Positions 14,001 through 25,500 of a DNA stretch of 64,000 bases are shown here, in pieces. A program made the position numbers and the translations under genes. Under the pieces are notes generated by a model that saw nothing but the letters and a program-made list of their open reading frames with translations, was not told the DNA's origin and searched no databases. The DNA comes from Apostichopus japonicus (taxonomy: Eukaryota; Echinodermata; Holothuroidea; Aspidochirotida; Stichopodidae), in the NCBI RefSeq assembly GCF_037975245.1, contig NC_092583.1, positions 1,993,264 to 2,057,263 of the forward strand, given 5' to 3'. Every line of letters starts with the position of its first letter. Position 1 is the stretch's first letter.

Positions 14001-15420
14001 GATTATGAGATTATTATTGACTGGAAGGTAATCAGAAGGGCGCCAACGAACCCAGGCATGGTTTTGAAAAGAATTAAAAAAGTCACGATTTGGGCCAAAA
14101 TTTTAAAAAACCATAAGGGTATATAGCCTTACAAAATGATCAAATTTGGCCCAAATATGACACTTCTCAAATTTCAGTTGGGACGCACATTTCGGATTCC
14201 CGTAGCCCATAAGCTGCTTTTCATGAAGTTAAAAATGGCATTGAATGGAGTTTTAGGCCCTTTCAATATTAAAATAATATTCGAAATTCTTTCATATTAA
14301 TGGTCAATTTTTGCAATAAAGGGACGGATTATGAGATTATTATTGACTGGAAGGTAATCAGAAGGGCGCCAACGAACCCAGGCATGGTTTTGAAAAGAAT
14401 TTAAAAAGTCACGATTTTGGCCAAAATTTAACAAAAAATCATAAGGGCAAAATGATCAAATTGGCCCAAAAATGAAACTTCTCAAATTTCAGTTGGGACG
14501 CACATTTCGGATTCCCGTAGCCCATAAGCTGCTTTTCATGAAGTTAAAAATGGCATTGAATGGAGTTTTAGGCCCTTTCAATATTAAAATAATATTCGAA
14601 ATTCTTTCATATTAATTGTCAATTTTTGCAACAAAGGGACGGATTATGAGATTATTATTGACTGGAAGGTAATCAGAAGGGCGCCAACGAACCCAGGCAT
14701 GGTTTTGAAAAGAATTAAAAAAGTCACGATTTGGGCCAAAATTTAACAAAAAATCATAAGGGCAAAATGATCAAATTGGCCCAAAAATGAAACTTCTCAA
14801 ATTTCAGTTGGGACGCACATTTCGGATTCCCGTAGCCCATAAGCTGCTTTTCATGAAGTTAAAAGTGGCATTGAATGGAGTTTTAGGCCCTTTCAATATT
14901 AAAATAATATTCGAAATTCTTTCATATTAATGGTCAATTTTTGCAATAAAGGGACGGATTATGAGATTATTATTGACTGGAAGGTAATCAGAAGGGCGCC
15001 ATCGAACCCAGGCATGGTTTTGAAAAGAATTAAAAAAGTCACGATTTTGGCTAAAATTTTAAAAAATCATAAGGGTATAAGCCTTACAAAATGATCAAAT
15101 TTGGCCCAAAAATGACACTTCTCAAATTTCAGTTGGGACGCACATTTCGGATTCCCGTAGCCCATAAGCTGCTTTTCATGAAGTTAAAAGTGGCATTGAA
15201 TGGAACTTTAGGCCCTCTCAATATTAAAATAATATTCGAAATTCTTTCATATTAATGGTCAATTTTTGCAACAAAGGGACGGATTATGAGATTATTATTG
15301 ACTGGCAGGTTATCAGGAGAGTGCCAACGAACACAGGCATAGTTTTGAAAAGAATTAAAAAAAGTCACGATTTTGGACAAAATATTGGTCTATTTTTGCA
15401 ACATACGGGCGGATTATCTT
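2082..15420. repeat. 324-bp satellite array, about 42 tandem units
   Basis: A tandem array in which the landmark AGGCCCTTTCAATATT recurs at 2701, 3025, 3349, 3673, 3997, 4321 and onward to 15210, almost always 324 or 325 bp apart. About 42 units are present, including the edge copies. The core is nearly identical between units; edge units (2082 and from about 14255 on) carry more substitutions, and the right end decays into partial unit sequence near 15370-15440. Each unit holds GGGACGGATTATGAGATT and an imperfect dyad AAGGGTATAGCCTT. Length variants are 313-314 bp (11-bp deletion) and 305-306 bp (an alternative segment replaces the dyad region). The length is near two nucleosome repeats. Centromeric or heterochromatic function cannot be judged from sequence. 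Confidence 0.98.
3673..9183. repeat. Higher-order repeat in the satellite core (five-unit, 1621 bp)
   Basis: Units can be typed by the word after AAGGGC: ACCAACG (A), GCCATCG (B) or GCCAACG (C). From 3673 the order is A B B C C, then from 5294 A B A B B C C, then from 7563 A B B C C. A one-base deletion (GAGTTTAGG) marks the first unit of each block at 3673, 5294 and 7563. The basic period is 1621 bp; the middle block of 2269 bp contains an extra two-unit insertion. This shows multi-unit amplification by unequal exchange rather than single-unit slippage. Confidence 0.8.
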
Positions 15421-16761
15421 TGACTGGTAGGTAGAGTGACGTCATTATAATGTTGGTTATACTTTTACACACTACTTTCCCACTTAAGGGCAGATTATAT
15501 TAAAGGTTACTCATATTGTGATACTTTGGTTTTGATATACAGTTTAAGTAATAAAGCCCACCTCCTCCCCCCCCCCCCCAAAAAAAAGCTCTCCTATTCA
15601 GTTTAGAATTCAGGCAGAATGATAAATATACTATAATATTGTCTCAAGCGAAAAGTTTTTAGTAGACATACTTTTTCGTAGGACAACTTAAGAGTTGTGA
15701 ATGAATGTGATGGTTTGTCCATTCAGTAACGCAAAACACAATGTGATCCTTTGGTTTCTGCTCGTTTTAGTAGTATCCCTAAGGAATTTTTCTTCTTCTT
15801 TTAACTAGTCTCAAATCAAAAGATGTAGGGGAATCTATTATAAATGTTTCCCTTTCTCCATCCCATCATTCCAAACTTTCAAGTAGGTGCAATGACTCTG
15901 AAAGAATGACACAATGACCAATTACTGAACTTGTCAATGAAAAATGTAATTTACATAATTAGAAATGAAAAATATTTCCTCAGTTATAAGATTGGACCTG
16001 TTAATTAATCATACTTGTGGTACAAACATTCCATATATACTTACGTTTGAACGATTGGCATAAACGGCCCTTACATTTATTAATGTTGCTGTCGCCTACT
16101 TAGTATCATATGCTACAATTTAATATCCAAAACTCCCATGTATGCTCAACGACACCTTTGCTCTTCCACCAGTCCAAAATTGTCCTAAGATATGTGGCTG
16201 TTTCAATTGTTTCACATCTTCATTTTTTTGCAATATTCAGGGTTTATCAGATTATGGGGATATGTGAGAAATACATGTAAAACATGTCAACCAAAAAAAA
16301 ACATCAGAATGTATTTATACCAACTCCTTGATTAGAGGATACATTTACTTTTTTAATATGTAATAAACTCTAACATCCAACAAAATAAGTAACCTCTTGT
16401 TTTCTTTAAGCACTCCCTAGGAGGTAAGTGATGAAATCTTCCTTACTTCCCCTTCCTCCCACACCTGTATTTTATTTCAGCCAATAGCTATACCAAATCA
16501 GTAACTGAGTCCACTGTTGGGGATGCTGAACATTTTATACTCTGTCTTTGTGCATGAGGAGTGGAAAAGCTCTTCCTTCCTTTCACATCCGCTGGCCTCA
16601 TGACCAAAAAGTACTCCTTGAAGCTTGACACCAGCTCTCCTCCACAAGGGATCTTTCTTTCTTAAATCCATACTATGAACATTAAAGTCATCTGTCTCTA
16701 TTGTATTGAATCTCAACAACCCATCATTGTAATATGTTCAGTATTATCTTTAATTCAATTT
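15421..16761. other. Unique spacer between satellite and CWC22 3' end
   Basis: No gene, RNA gene or tandem repeat is recognised. There is a C-run followed by an A-run at about 15570-15590. The small open frame at 16498-16719 on the minus strand has no family similarity. Confidence 0.55.
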
Positions 16762-17246
16762 TTTATTTTTTTTTATTTCACTTTTTTAAAGACATCCAAT
16801 TATTTTCTCGCCTGTCATCAAGCATCAGCTGAGAGTCTTATTGCAACAACCTAGCAGCATAAGGTTTGCTAAAGCTTTAACCTTGCATGGCTGAATTTGT
16901 TAGGTTGTACACTCTTCATCCTCTCTTCCTTCTCTGTTCTTCATCTCTCATCCTCTCTGTTTCCTTCATCGTCTTCATCTTCTTCTGTTTCACAGCTCTT
17001 CTGACATCATTTGACCTCTCTCTTAGACTTTGAACAACCTCTCTCTTCGACAAGCCAGCTAACAAGCTAGATTTTACCTTCTCCACGCAGTGGGTTCACT
17101 TCACCCACCCACTTACACAGTGCTGTTCTTGGTCACACCGGTTCATGGACATCATCATCATCAGTTTGACAGTGGCCTGTCCAGTCTGGTCTGAATTTCC
17201 TTTTAAAATGTCATCTGTACCATCTGCGAATGCATCCTGCACCTCC
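16762..17246 (-). other. CWC22: Probable CWC22 3' UTR with polyadenylation signals
   Basis: Directly downstream of the CWC22 stop codon on the minus strand. Two minus-strand AATAAA hexamers lie at 16762-16767 and 16772-16777, about 470 bases after the stop; another is at 16471-16476. Which one is used cannot be decided here. Confidence 0.45.
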
Positions 17247-19582
17247 TCATCTTCTTCGCACTGGACTACGAGAGTGTGACCTCCTTCTTATTTCCCTGTG
17301 CCGGTCTCTGCGAGAGTCGGTTCTCCGATCGACGTCCTTCCTCTCTTTCCGCTTGTCGTCGTAACCACTTTTTCTTTCCGTGTCCTGTCTGTTTCCTTTC
17401 TTCTTCTCTTGCGGTGACTGTTTGCGCCCCTTGTCGCTTTCTGATTCGCTACCGTCTGACTCTGAGCTGCTACTACTCTCTGAGGAGCTGTTCTCCCCAG
17501 ACCCAGATCCACTGCTGTGGCCTCTTTGTCTTTCTTCACTTTTCTTCCTTCTTCCTCCACTGTCCTTCTTTCCCCTGACCTTCTCACCACCTGCCTCTTC
17601 ACCCTCGTCACTTGAACTGTCAGCTCCTTTCCTCTGCAGTCCTTTCTTCTTCCTTTGACCATGATCTCCTTTGCCCCTCTTCGTGTCTTCTTCCGAAGAG
17701 CTATCACTTCCCGATTCGGATGAACTGCTTCCCTCCGTCTCAGACTTCCTCTGTCTTGATCGCCTCTTCGAATCTTCTTCCTCCTTTCTTCTTTGCAATG
17801 TTGTCTTTATCTCGTCCCTCTTGCCTTCCTTCTTTTCAACCAGCCTGACTATCCTTTCTGGTTTTCTACTGTCATCTTTCTTCTCTTCTTCATCTTCACT
17901 TTCTGATGACTCTGATGAACTAGACTCTGACGAGGACTTGCCCTTCTGCTTCTCCTTCTTTTGGCGTGTCTCTCCATCATCACTACTGCTGGATCCAGAC
18001 GAGTCAGAATCATCACTGTCTGAAGAACTTTCTCTTTTGGAAGATTTCTTGGACCTTCTGTTTGTCTGTGGTTTCAAGTTTTTACTCTTTCTTTCTTCCA
18101 AGCCACTGTCATCTGAACTTTCTGATTCGCTGGAAGATGACACCTTCTTACTTCGTCTTCGACCGTTTGCGGTCATCTCTTCAACTTTTCTCTGCAGTCT
18201 CTCGACTTCTCTGCGATGTTTTTCAATACGTGACCTCCTCTCTCTTTCTTCTTCTTTTTTCTCTCTTCTCCTTTCCTCTGACCTTTCTCTCTCTCTCCTC
18301 CTTTCCTCTGACCTTTCTCTCTCTCTCCTCCTTTCCTCTGTTTTTTCTTTCTCTCGTCTCATTTCCTCCAACCTTTCCCTCTCTTTTCTCCTTTCCTCTG
18401 ACATTTCCCTCTCTTTTCTCCTTTCCTCTGACCGTTCCCTCCGCTTTTCCTTTGACCTTTCTCTCTCTCTTTTCCTTTCCTCCGACCTATCTTTCTCTCT
18501 GCTTCTCTCCTCTATTTGTTCCCTCTCTTCTCTGCCAGCACCACTCCTTCTATTCTTCCGACCATCAATTTCTTCCTCATCGGAATGTCTTCCTCTTCTA
18601 TTTTCTCTCGCGTCTGCATCACCTCTTTGTCTTCTATCGGGTAAGTCTCTACCATCCTTTCTTTCTCCTCTGGGTCTGTTCATCTGTCTTTCACCTCTCT
18701 CATCCTGTCTCATACTCCACCCAACGATTTGGTCTTCGTTGTTTCTATTTCTCTTTCCTTGCCTCCGATCCTGCATCTCACGGCTGTCTTGTTCATCTTC
18801 CCTGCCAACAATGTCTTGCTTCCCTGTCTCTCTGTCATGTCTTCCTCCTCTATTTTCCCACCTTTCTCTGCTCCCTTGCTTCCCTTTATCCTTCTGCCCA
18901 TCTCTATCCTCCTTGTCGCTTCTCTTAGAAGATCGATTTCCACTTCTCTCTTTGTCTTCGAAACGTAAGCTGTCATCACGATTACTCTTTCCCTTTCTCT
19001 CCTCTTCACTCTCACTATAACTTTGATCTTCATCTCTCTCCACATCTTTTCTCTTATCTTCCTTCCGGTCGTTTCTCTGGCTACGTCCCCTTTTGTCCTC
19101 CTCACCACTGTCCCTTTCCATTCTCCTCTCATTTTGCTGACGCTCCTCATCCTTCCTTCTTCCTCCTCTGCTTTCATCTCCTTCCCGACCAACACTTCTA
19201 TTCCCTTTGTCGTTCTGTCTTCCGCTCTTTGATTCATCCCTGTCTGTTCGTCTACCATCCCTACTTCTCCTTCCATCATCCCTCTCTCCATTCACCATCA
19301 ACTCATCCCTCCTACTGTTCATCCTCCTATCTCCTCCTTTGTTTCTCTCCTTGACCTCAGTATGTCCTCTACCGTCTCTTCTCTCAGCCGTGTCATCATC
19401 AGATTTTCTTCTCTCGTTTCTCTTTCCATCTTTCCTCTTTTTCCTGCCATCTTCCTTCTTACGTCCATGTGATTCTGCTTCAAGTCTGCCATCCTTTCTG
19501 CTCTTTGTAGAATCTTTTCTTCTGTCTGCCCCCTCTCTGGATTTTCCTTTTCTCTTCTTTGCCTTTCTTTCATTACCACTCT
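17247..19582 (-). CDS. CWC22: CWC22 terminal exon encoding a ~778-residue RS tail
   Basis: After acceptor TACTTTCAG the frame is open for 2336 nt to a TGA at 17247-17249. It encodes almost only Arg, Lys, Glu, Asp and Ser: KRKGK and RRKDS stretches, a decapeptide block of the [10 protein letters not shown] type, Ser/Glu/Asp runs and a final RS motif [13 protein letters not shown]. Such tails drive phase separation and speckle localisation in SR proteins; that role is inferred here. The open frames on the opposite strand are composition shadows of this exon. Confidence 0.93.
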
Positions 19583-22500
19583 CTGAAAGTAGAACAGAAG
19601 ATAAAAGAGATGCCAATGGATAACATAAACTCATCAGCTATGCTGATAGAATGGAGATTTACACAAACCATGCCAACTTTCAGATACCTAAAAAGGAAAA
19701 AATAATTCCTGAGGAGACTACCAAATTAGACTGACTTAAGAAATTAGCTATCATTTATAACATTTATCTTGAATCTGTATAATTCTCGTATGTGGAGGGC
19801 AATTTTACCAAACCTCCATAGTATTACTCAAAATCAAATTTGCATCTACTCGATAACCAAAAGAAACGCTAAATTGAAGATAGCAAACATGTTATGTTTA
19901 ACACTCTAAATTTCCCCTAGACACTTTAAAATATTCGAATTATCACATGTAACAAAGCAAATTCCTAAATTAGCAACTTTTACATCACTGCATGAAAACA
20001 AACTTAACAAGGCAAGATAATGACATACAATGTTATGGCTATTAGAGAGTTTATATCTATGTGTCTTAGGACCTTCGAAGTTCACTGCTGGAACCATGTT
20101 TGAAATTTAAAATTTAAATTATTATTATAAATTTTTTTTTTTTTTTTTTAAATGTAAAAAAAATTATTTTAAAATCATATAAAATTATAATTATAATTAA
20201 AATTTAAAACCAGTTGGTTATTTCCCATTTCACTGGCATTCCACATTTGATCTGACATGATCAGCTTAATAGAGCAGTATTTCACAAAAAGTTTATGGTC
20301 AATGTACTTTGACTATCTGACCGTCAAGAGCATATCTTATGCCACTAATTATGTAACAGTATAGTAATATATAAAGTATTTACACCAAAGAAAGTTCATA
20401 ATTTAACAACTACCTTTGCTCAAACTTACTTAACTCAATTTTTTTTATCTTCAAAAGACACATTTATTTTCCATTTAGTACTTAGTGAGAAATACTTGGT
20501 GAGAATACTTGAGTGAGAATACTTGAGTGATGATTACTTGAGCAAGAAACAAGATGATCACGATAAACTGCTGTCAATTTATCGGCGGGAAACATGTGGC
20601 TATATTACTTGGAGATTGCTCATCATTGGGATGTGTGTTAACTTGTGGCTGATATTTCAAGTGAAGCCCAAATGAAGGACCTGAATCTTGCGGTTTTGAG
20701 CAACAACAATGGACAATTAGTCACTGCCTGATGGAACAGTTAAAAACTATAGCCATTAAAGATCAGTCTCTGAACAGAACTCACTAAGAAGACCTGTAAC
20801 TTCCCATAAATATGCAAATTCAACATAATAAACTTTAGCTCTTTTTGACTGTAATTATTCAATCCTTCAGAGTCTGAAGCTCTCATTGAGCGCATACTGT
20901 ATCCTCTGCAGGTCCGTAAGCACACAGAATTACTGGAAGGGAATATGGGTGTTCCTGGGCTAGATAGGTAACATGGGTAAGATATCAAACACTCACAAAT
21001 TCAAAAAGTTTCAAAAAGGGGAAACTCCCCACAGATGACCTCCATTTTTCTATGGAAAAAGCGCTGTTTCAAAAGAAGTGTAAGTTTTAGATACATTCCC
21101 CACACCAACTCCCCCACCGTGATCCTCCCCATCCTCCTCCACCTTCTCATCAATGTCAAACGTGTGCCTCTCACTCACCAGATGCGCTACTCCCATCCGA
21201 TGAGCTAGAACTATCATCTGAACTACTGCTATCTCCCTCCTCCTCCTCCTCTGACGACGATCCACTGCTAGATTCAACGGCTTGATGTTGCTGCATGATC
21301 TTCTTCTGTAGGTCAGTTAAATGTAGACGTAAATCCTCCCTGTAGAAGATCAAGTAAGTATAACAAAAAGTGCAAGAAATTACAGACCAACATTTGATGA
21401 GTAATACACATTCATTCATTCATTCATTCATTCATTCATTCATTCATTCAATCATTCATTCATTCATTCATTCATTCATTCATTCATTCAACAGGTAAAC
21501 ATTTGTCACCCGTCATCTCACATATTATAATAACTTGCTCTGTGTATCAGATTTTACTGCAGATTTTACTATATATTTGTAACGTTTTGTTGTAACGTCT
21601 TAACCGACGATTCTTAAAGTAAAGAGATGGATTAAGCTTCAATAGTTTCGTGTGTTGTATGTTCAGGGATGAGCATGCGGTAAAAAAAGAATCACAGAAC
21701 TTTGCAAAAATTGCGGTATAGGCTCCAGTTTGCATATGATACAGTGTGTTAGGATAATAGTTTTTGTCCCCGAGGTAGAAAAGAAACCACAGATATTCCG
21801 CGAATTCGTGGTAAAAGCTCATGACTGTATGTTACTCTGAAGACTTAAAAGAGTTATAACAACTTAGACCTAGAAACAGCAGTGCCAATAAAAACAGTCC
21901 TCGTTTACAGAAGATGCCACACCAAAGATGTTTCTGAATTTTACATTGTCAGACAACCTCTACCGCATTCAAATTGCGACGTTTAAATTGTTTTGGGGAG
22001 ATTATTCTTATGACAAACTTTTCTGTTCCCACAGATATATGGGAACTGCTTGTTAAAGGGTGTGAAGACTCGCGCAGAAAGAAACGTCTCATGCCGGTAA
22101 TCTGACCTAGTTCGAATGAGGTGTAACAGAAGTGTTAGACACCACCATCGATCCCAGAAAATACACACACACAGCTTGCTACCGTCAGTAATTAGACACT
22201 AGTGTACAGTCAACACATACAGCTATGGTCAATACCCACAGCACAGTACACATAGCAGCAATGGACATCTCAGCAGGGAGTTGTTATGGAACTCCCTGAT
22301 CTCAGGTCCAGGTAAAAGATAACAAGGTATCACGTTTCATTACTGTCTGCATTTTGTAGCGACAAGAAGAAAACTTCACTTGCAAGTAATGGAAAGTTAA
22401 CTTTTTCAGGTCACGGCACGCGGTTTGGGGCGAGTCTTCAATGCCTTTAAGTCAGTGACAGCTTTTTTCATAAAAAAAATTAATGAAGAAAATTTGTTGT

Positions 22501-25500
22501 GATTAACTCAAAGTACTACTGATACATAGCTCATCTTTAAATTAAATTGTCTCACACAGAAGGGGAAAAAAAGGCCATCAGCAAAGCTATGATTTATGTT
22601 CCAGATGACTTTGGAAAACTTACGTAAGACCTCCAAGCCCTATGGACGTGAAGAAATTGATGGAGAAACGAGTATTGGCAGGATTATCTCTTGGCATGAG
22701 ACCCTCAAAGAAGGGTTGTAGAGTGCTGTAAAAAAATCAAACAAATAACAATAATTTAAGAATAACATTTTAGCTCAAAATTACTGACATCATTCAAATT
22801 TGTTTAAAAAAAAAAAAATCAGGGGGCCTGTTTTTTTTTATCCTAGCAGGATCTTCTTCAGCACCTGCTAGGGCGAACGTCACAAACCTCTAACTTTGTT
22901 AGAATACATACATCGGCTATTGCAGTAGATGCACTCTCCCTCTTTTTTGGATCTAAAATTGTCTTTTTCTCTGCCTAGAGAAGACAGTTTTCACCATTTC
23001 TGTAAGCAAACTAAGATATATTAAAAGTGAAAAGATGAATCGTTTAGGTATAGAGCCACAAACTTTGCTCATTCAATTGGTAGTTCATGAAAATGTAGAA
23101 ATATAGGATAGAGAAACTCACACATCCTTGAGTCTCTCGTTCAGTTTTGGTAGTCCCATGTACTCCGAGAGTTCTTGAAATAATATCTTGATGAAGATTC
23201 TGCTGGAGGAAGTGGTCTCATGCTCGTTCAGATGGATACAGTGCAACACCTGAAAGGGAAAACCCACACAAAAGGGTGGTTAATATGTTACCCTACAGAA
23301 AGAGTGGTTGATATGTTACCCTACAGAATTTATATTTTGTCCCTCCACTGTTTATCTCCTACCTCTCCTCTTCCCCTGTTGGTTTCTTTCTTTCTTCTCT
23401 CCATCCCTTGTCTACTAATCCCCTTACATCTATCTCTCTGTGTTCACCATGCTCATTAACATGTCTGTATCCTGCTAGGATCGAAACGTCAGGCCAACTT
23501 ACTTTTATACATTCTCTTACACAGGCTCTCTAATAGATAAGCAGTTTGCTAACAGTTTGATTTTATTTAGAATTTATTTAACATAGAGAAATTCAATTCT
23601 CTATCGGAAGAAGGTTTGGATTGTGTGTTTTCGCTTGTCCTGTAAAAGTATATTCTGAAGGTTGTTTTGGAATGTTTACACTTAAAGAATTAATTGAATC
23701 AAGGGAATAAGCTCTCTGAGCAGGTGCTGGAGGGAGGAATGAGGATGGGCACGAGTAGTGACATGGTTACAAGGTGGTATTGGTGTCTGAAAGGAAGACT
23801 TCCTTGTGAGATTTTGGAGTGAGAAACTTCACTCTTCCACTTAAATACTAGCGTATTCAAAGGGCCAACTTTTCAACAGTTCCTCTAGGGAAGAACACAT
23901 CTTAACAGCATGGATGAAATGCAACAGAACATTAAGTTTTTCCCTTTATTGCCTTCTATGCAGACAAGTAAATATGTCAATTGCTTGCTATATTCCACAC
24001 ATCCCTGCAGCTTCATTTTTGTAGCAGTCTCGTGATTTTTCCTGTAAATCTGGAACTTAAATCAAATTAGAGCAAAGTTGAAAAAAACATTTGCTCCATA
24101 TAACCAAAATGCAATTCAAGATTAACCAGCTCAATCTATTCTACTTAATAAGGGTATCAAGAACAATCAGCTTTTCCAAGATGTTATGAAAATTAAATAA
24201 ACAATATTACAAGTGCTATAACTCATGGGATTGATTTAAAGTACACATATATCTTGTGCACATAGAGTACACATGTGGTAAACATATATCTGTACACTGA
24301 GTACACACATATCTAGCACATATAGTGTACATATGAGTACACATATATCTTGTGCACATAGAGTACACATACATAGAGTACTCAAATATATAGCACACAG
24401 AGTGTACACACAGAGTACACATATATCTAGTACACATATATGGTTCACATATATGTAGTACACATACATAGAGTACACACATATCTAGGACACAGAGTAC
24501 ACAAATATCTAGCAGATATAGTGAACACATAGAGTACACATATATTTAGTACACACAAAGTACACTTAGAGTACACGTTTATCTGGTACACATATATCTA
24601 GTATATACAGAGTACACACATATCTAGTACACAGAGTACACCAATATCCAGCACACATAGTGTACACATAGTGTAAACCTAAAGTACACATGTATCTGGT
24701 TCACATTTATTAGTACACACAGAGTACACAAATATCTAGGACACAGAGTACACAAATATCTAGCACATATAGTGTACACATAGAGTACATACATCTGGTT
24801 CACATATATCTGGTACACACAGTGTACACTAATATCTAGGACACATAGTACACCAATATCTAGCACACATAGTGTACACATAGTGTGCACATAGGGTGCA
24901 TAGAGTACATACATCTGGTTCACATATATCTGGTACACACAGAGTACACTAATATCTAGGACACATAGTACACCAATATCTAGCACACATAGTGTACACA
25001 TAGTGTGCACATAGGGTGCATAGAGTACATACATCTGGTTCACATATATCTGGTACACACAGAGTACACTAATATCCAGGACACATAGTATACCAATATC
25101 TAGCAAACATAGTGTACACATAGAGTACACATAGGGTACACATATATCTAATACACATAGAGCACACATAGAGTACCACATATATCTCCTTACCGTCCAC
25201 GATATACCATCCGTGTAGAATAAATGAGCAAACATTTTGGAGACGTTCCTAAGCTTATTGGTATCCAGTCGATGGCAAGTGGAGTACTGTTCTGGAAAGA
25301 TGCTCTCGTAAGCGGCGGCATATTCTCGCTTCAGCTGACAAAATCTCTGTGGAAGATGGGCAAAACCATGTATGTTGTAAGGACTTTTAAACCTAAATAC
25401 CACGGTCATCATTAATCTTAGCAGAGCCGAAAACTGCAAGGAATAGATCAAAAGGAATAGACTTCCTCATCAGTTCCCCTGTCCATTTTTAAGTAGGTGA

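Noticed and set aside
2082-15420. Possible CENP-B box in the satellite unit
   Set aside because: TTTCGGATTCCCGTAG has TTCG but not the CGGG and central A in the required spacing; neither strand fits the box.
2082-15420. CRISPR-like array
   Set aside because: The units are contiguous repeats without unique spacers, in animal DNA.
17671-19020. Open frame of 449 codons on the plus strand
   Set aside because: It is Ser/Leu/Phe-rich low complexity lying antisense to the CWC22 RS-tail exon. GA-rich codons of that exon give CT-rich, stop-poor antisense frames.
24216-24539. Cys/Met/Tyr-rich open frame of 107 codons
   Set aside because: Arises from the GTACACA minisatellite; not linked in frame to a recognised exon.
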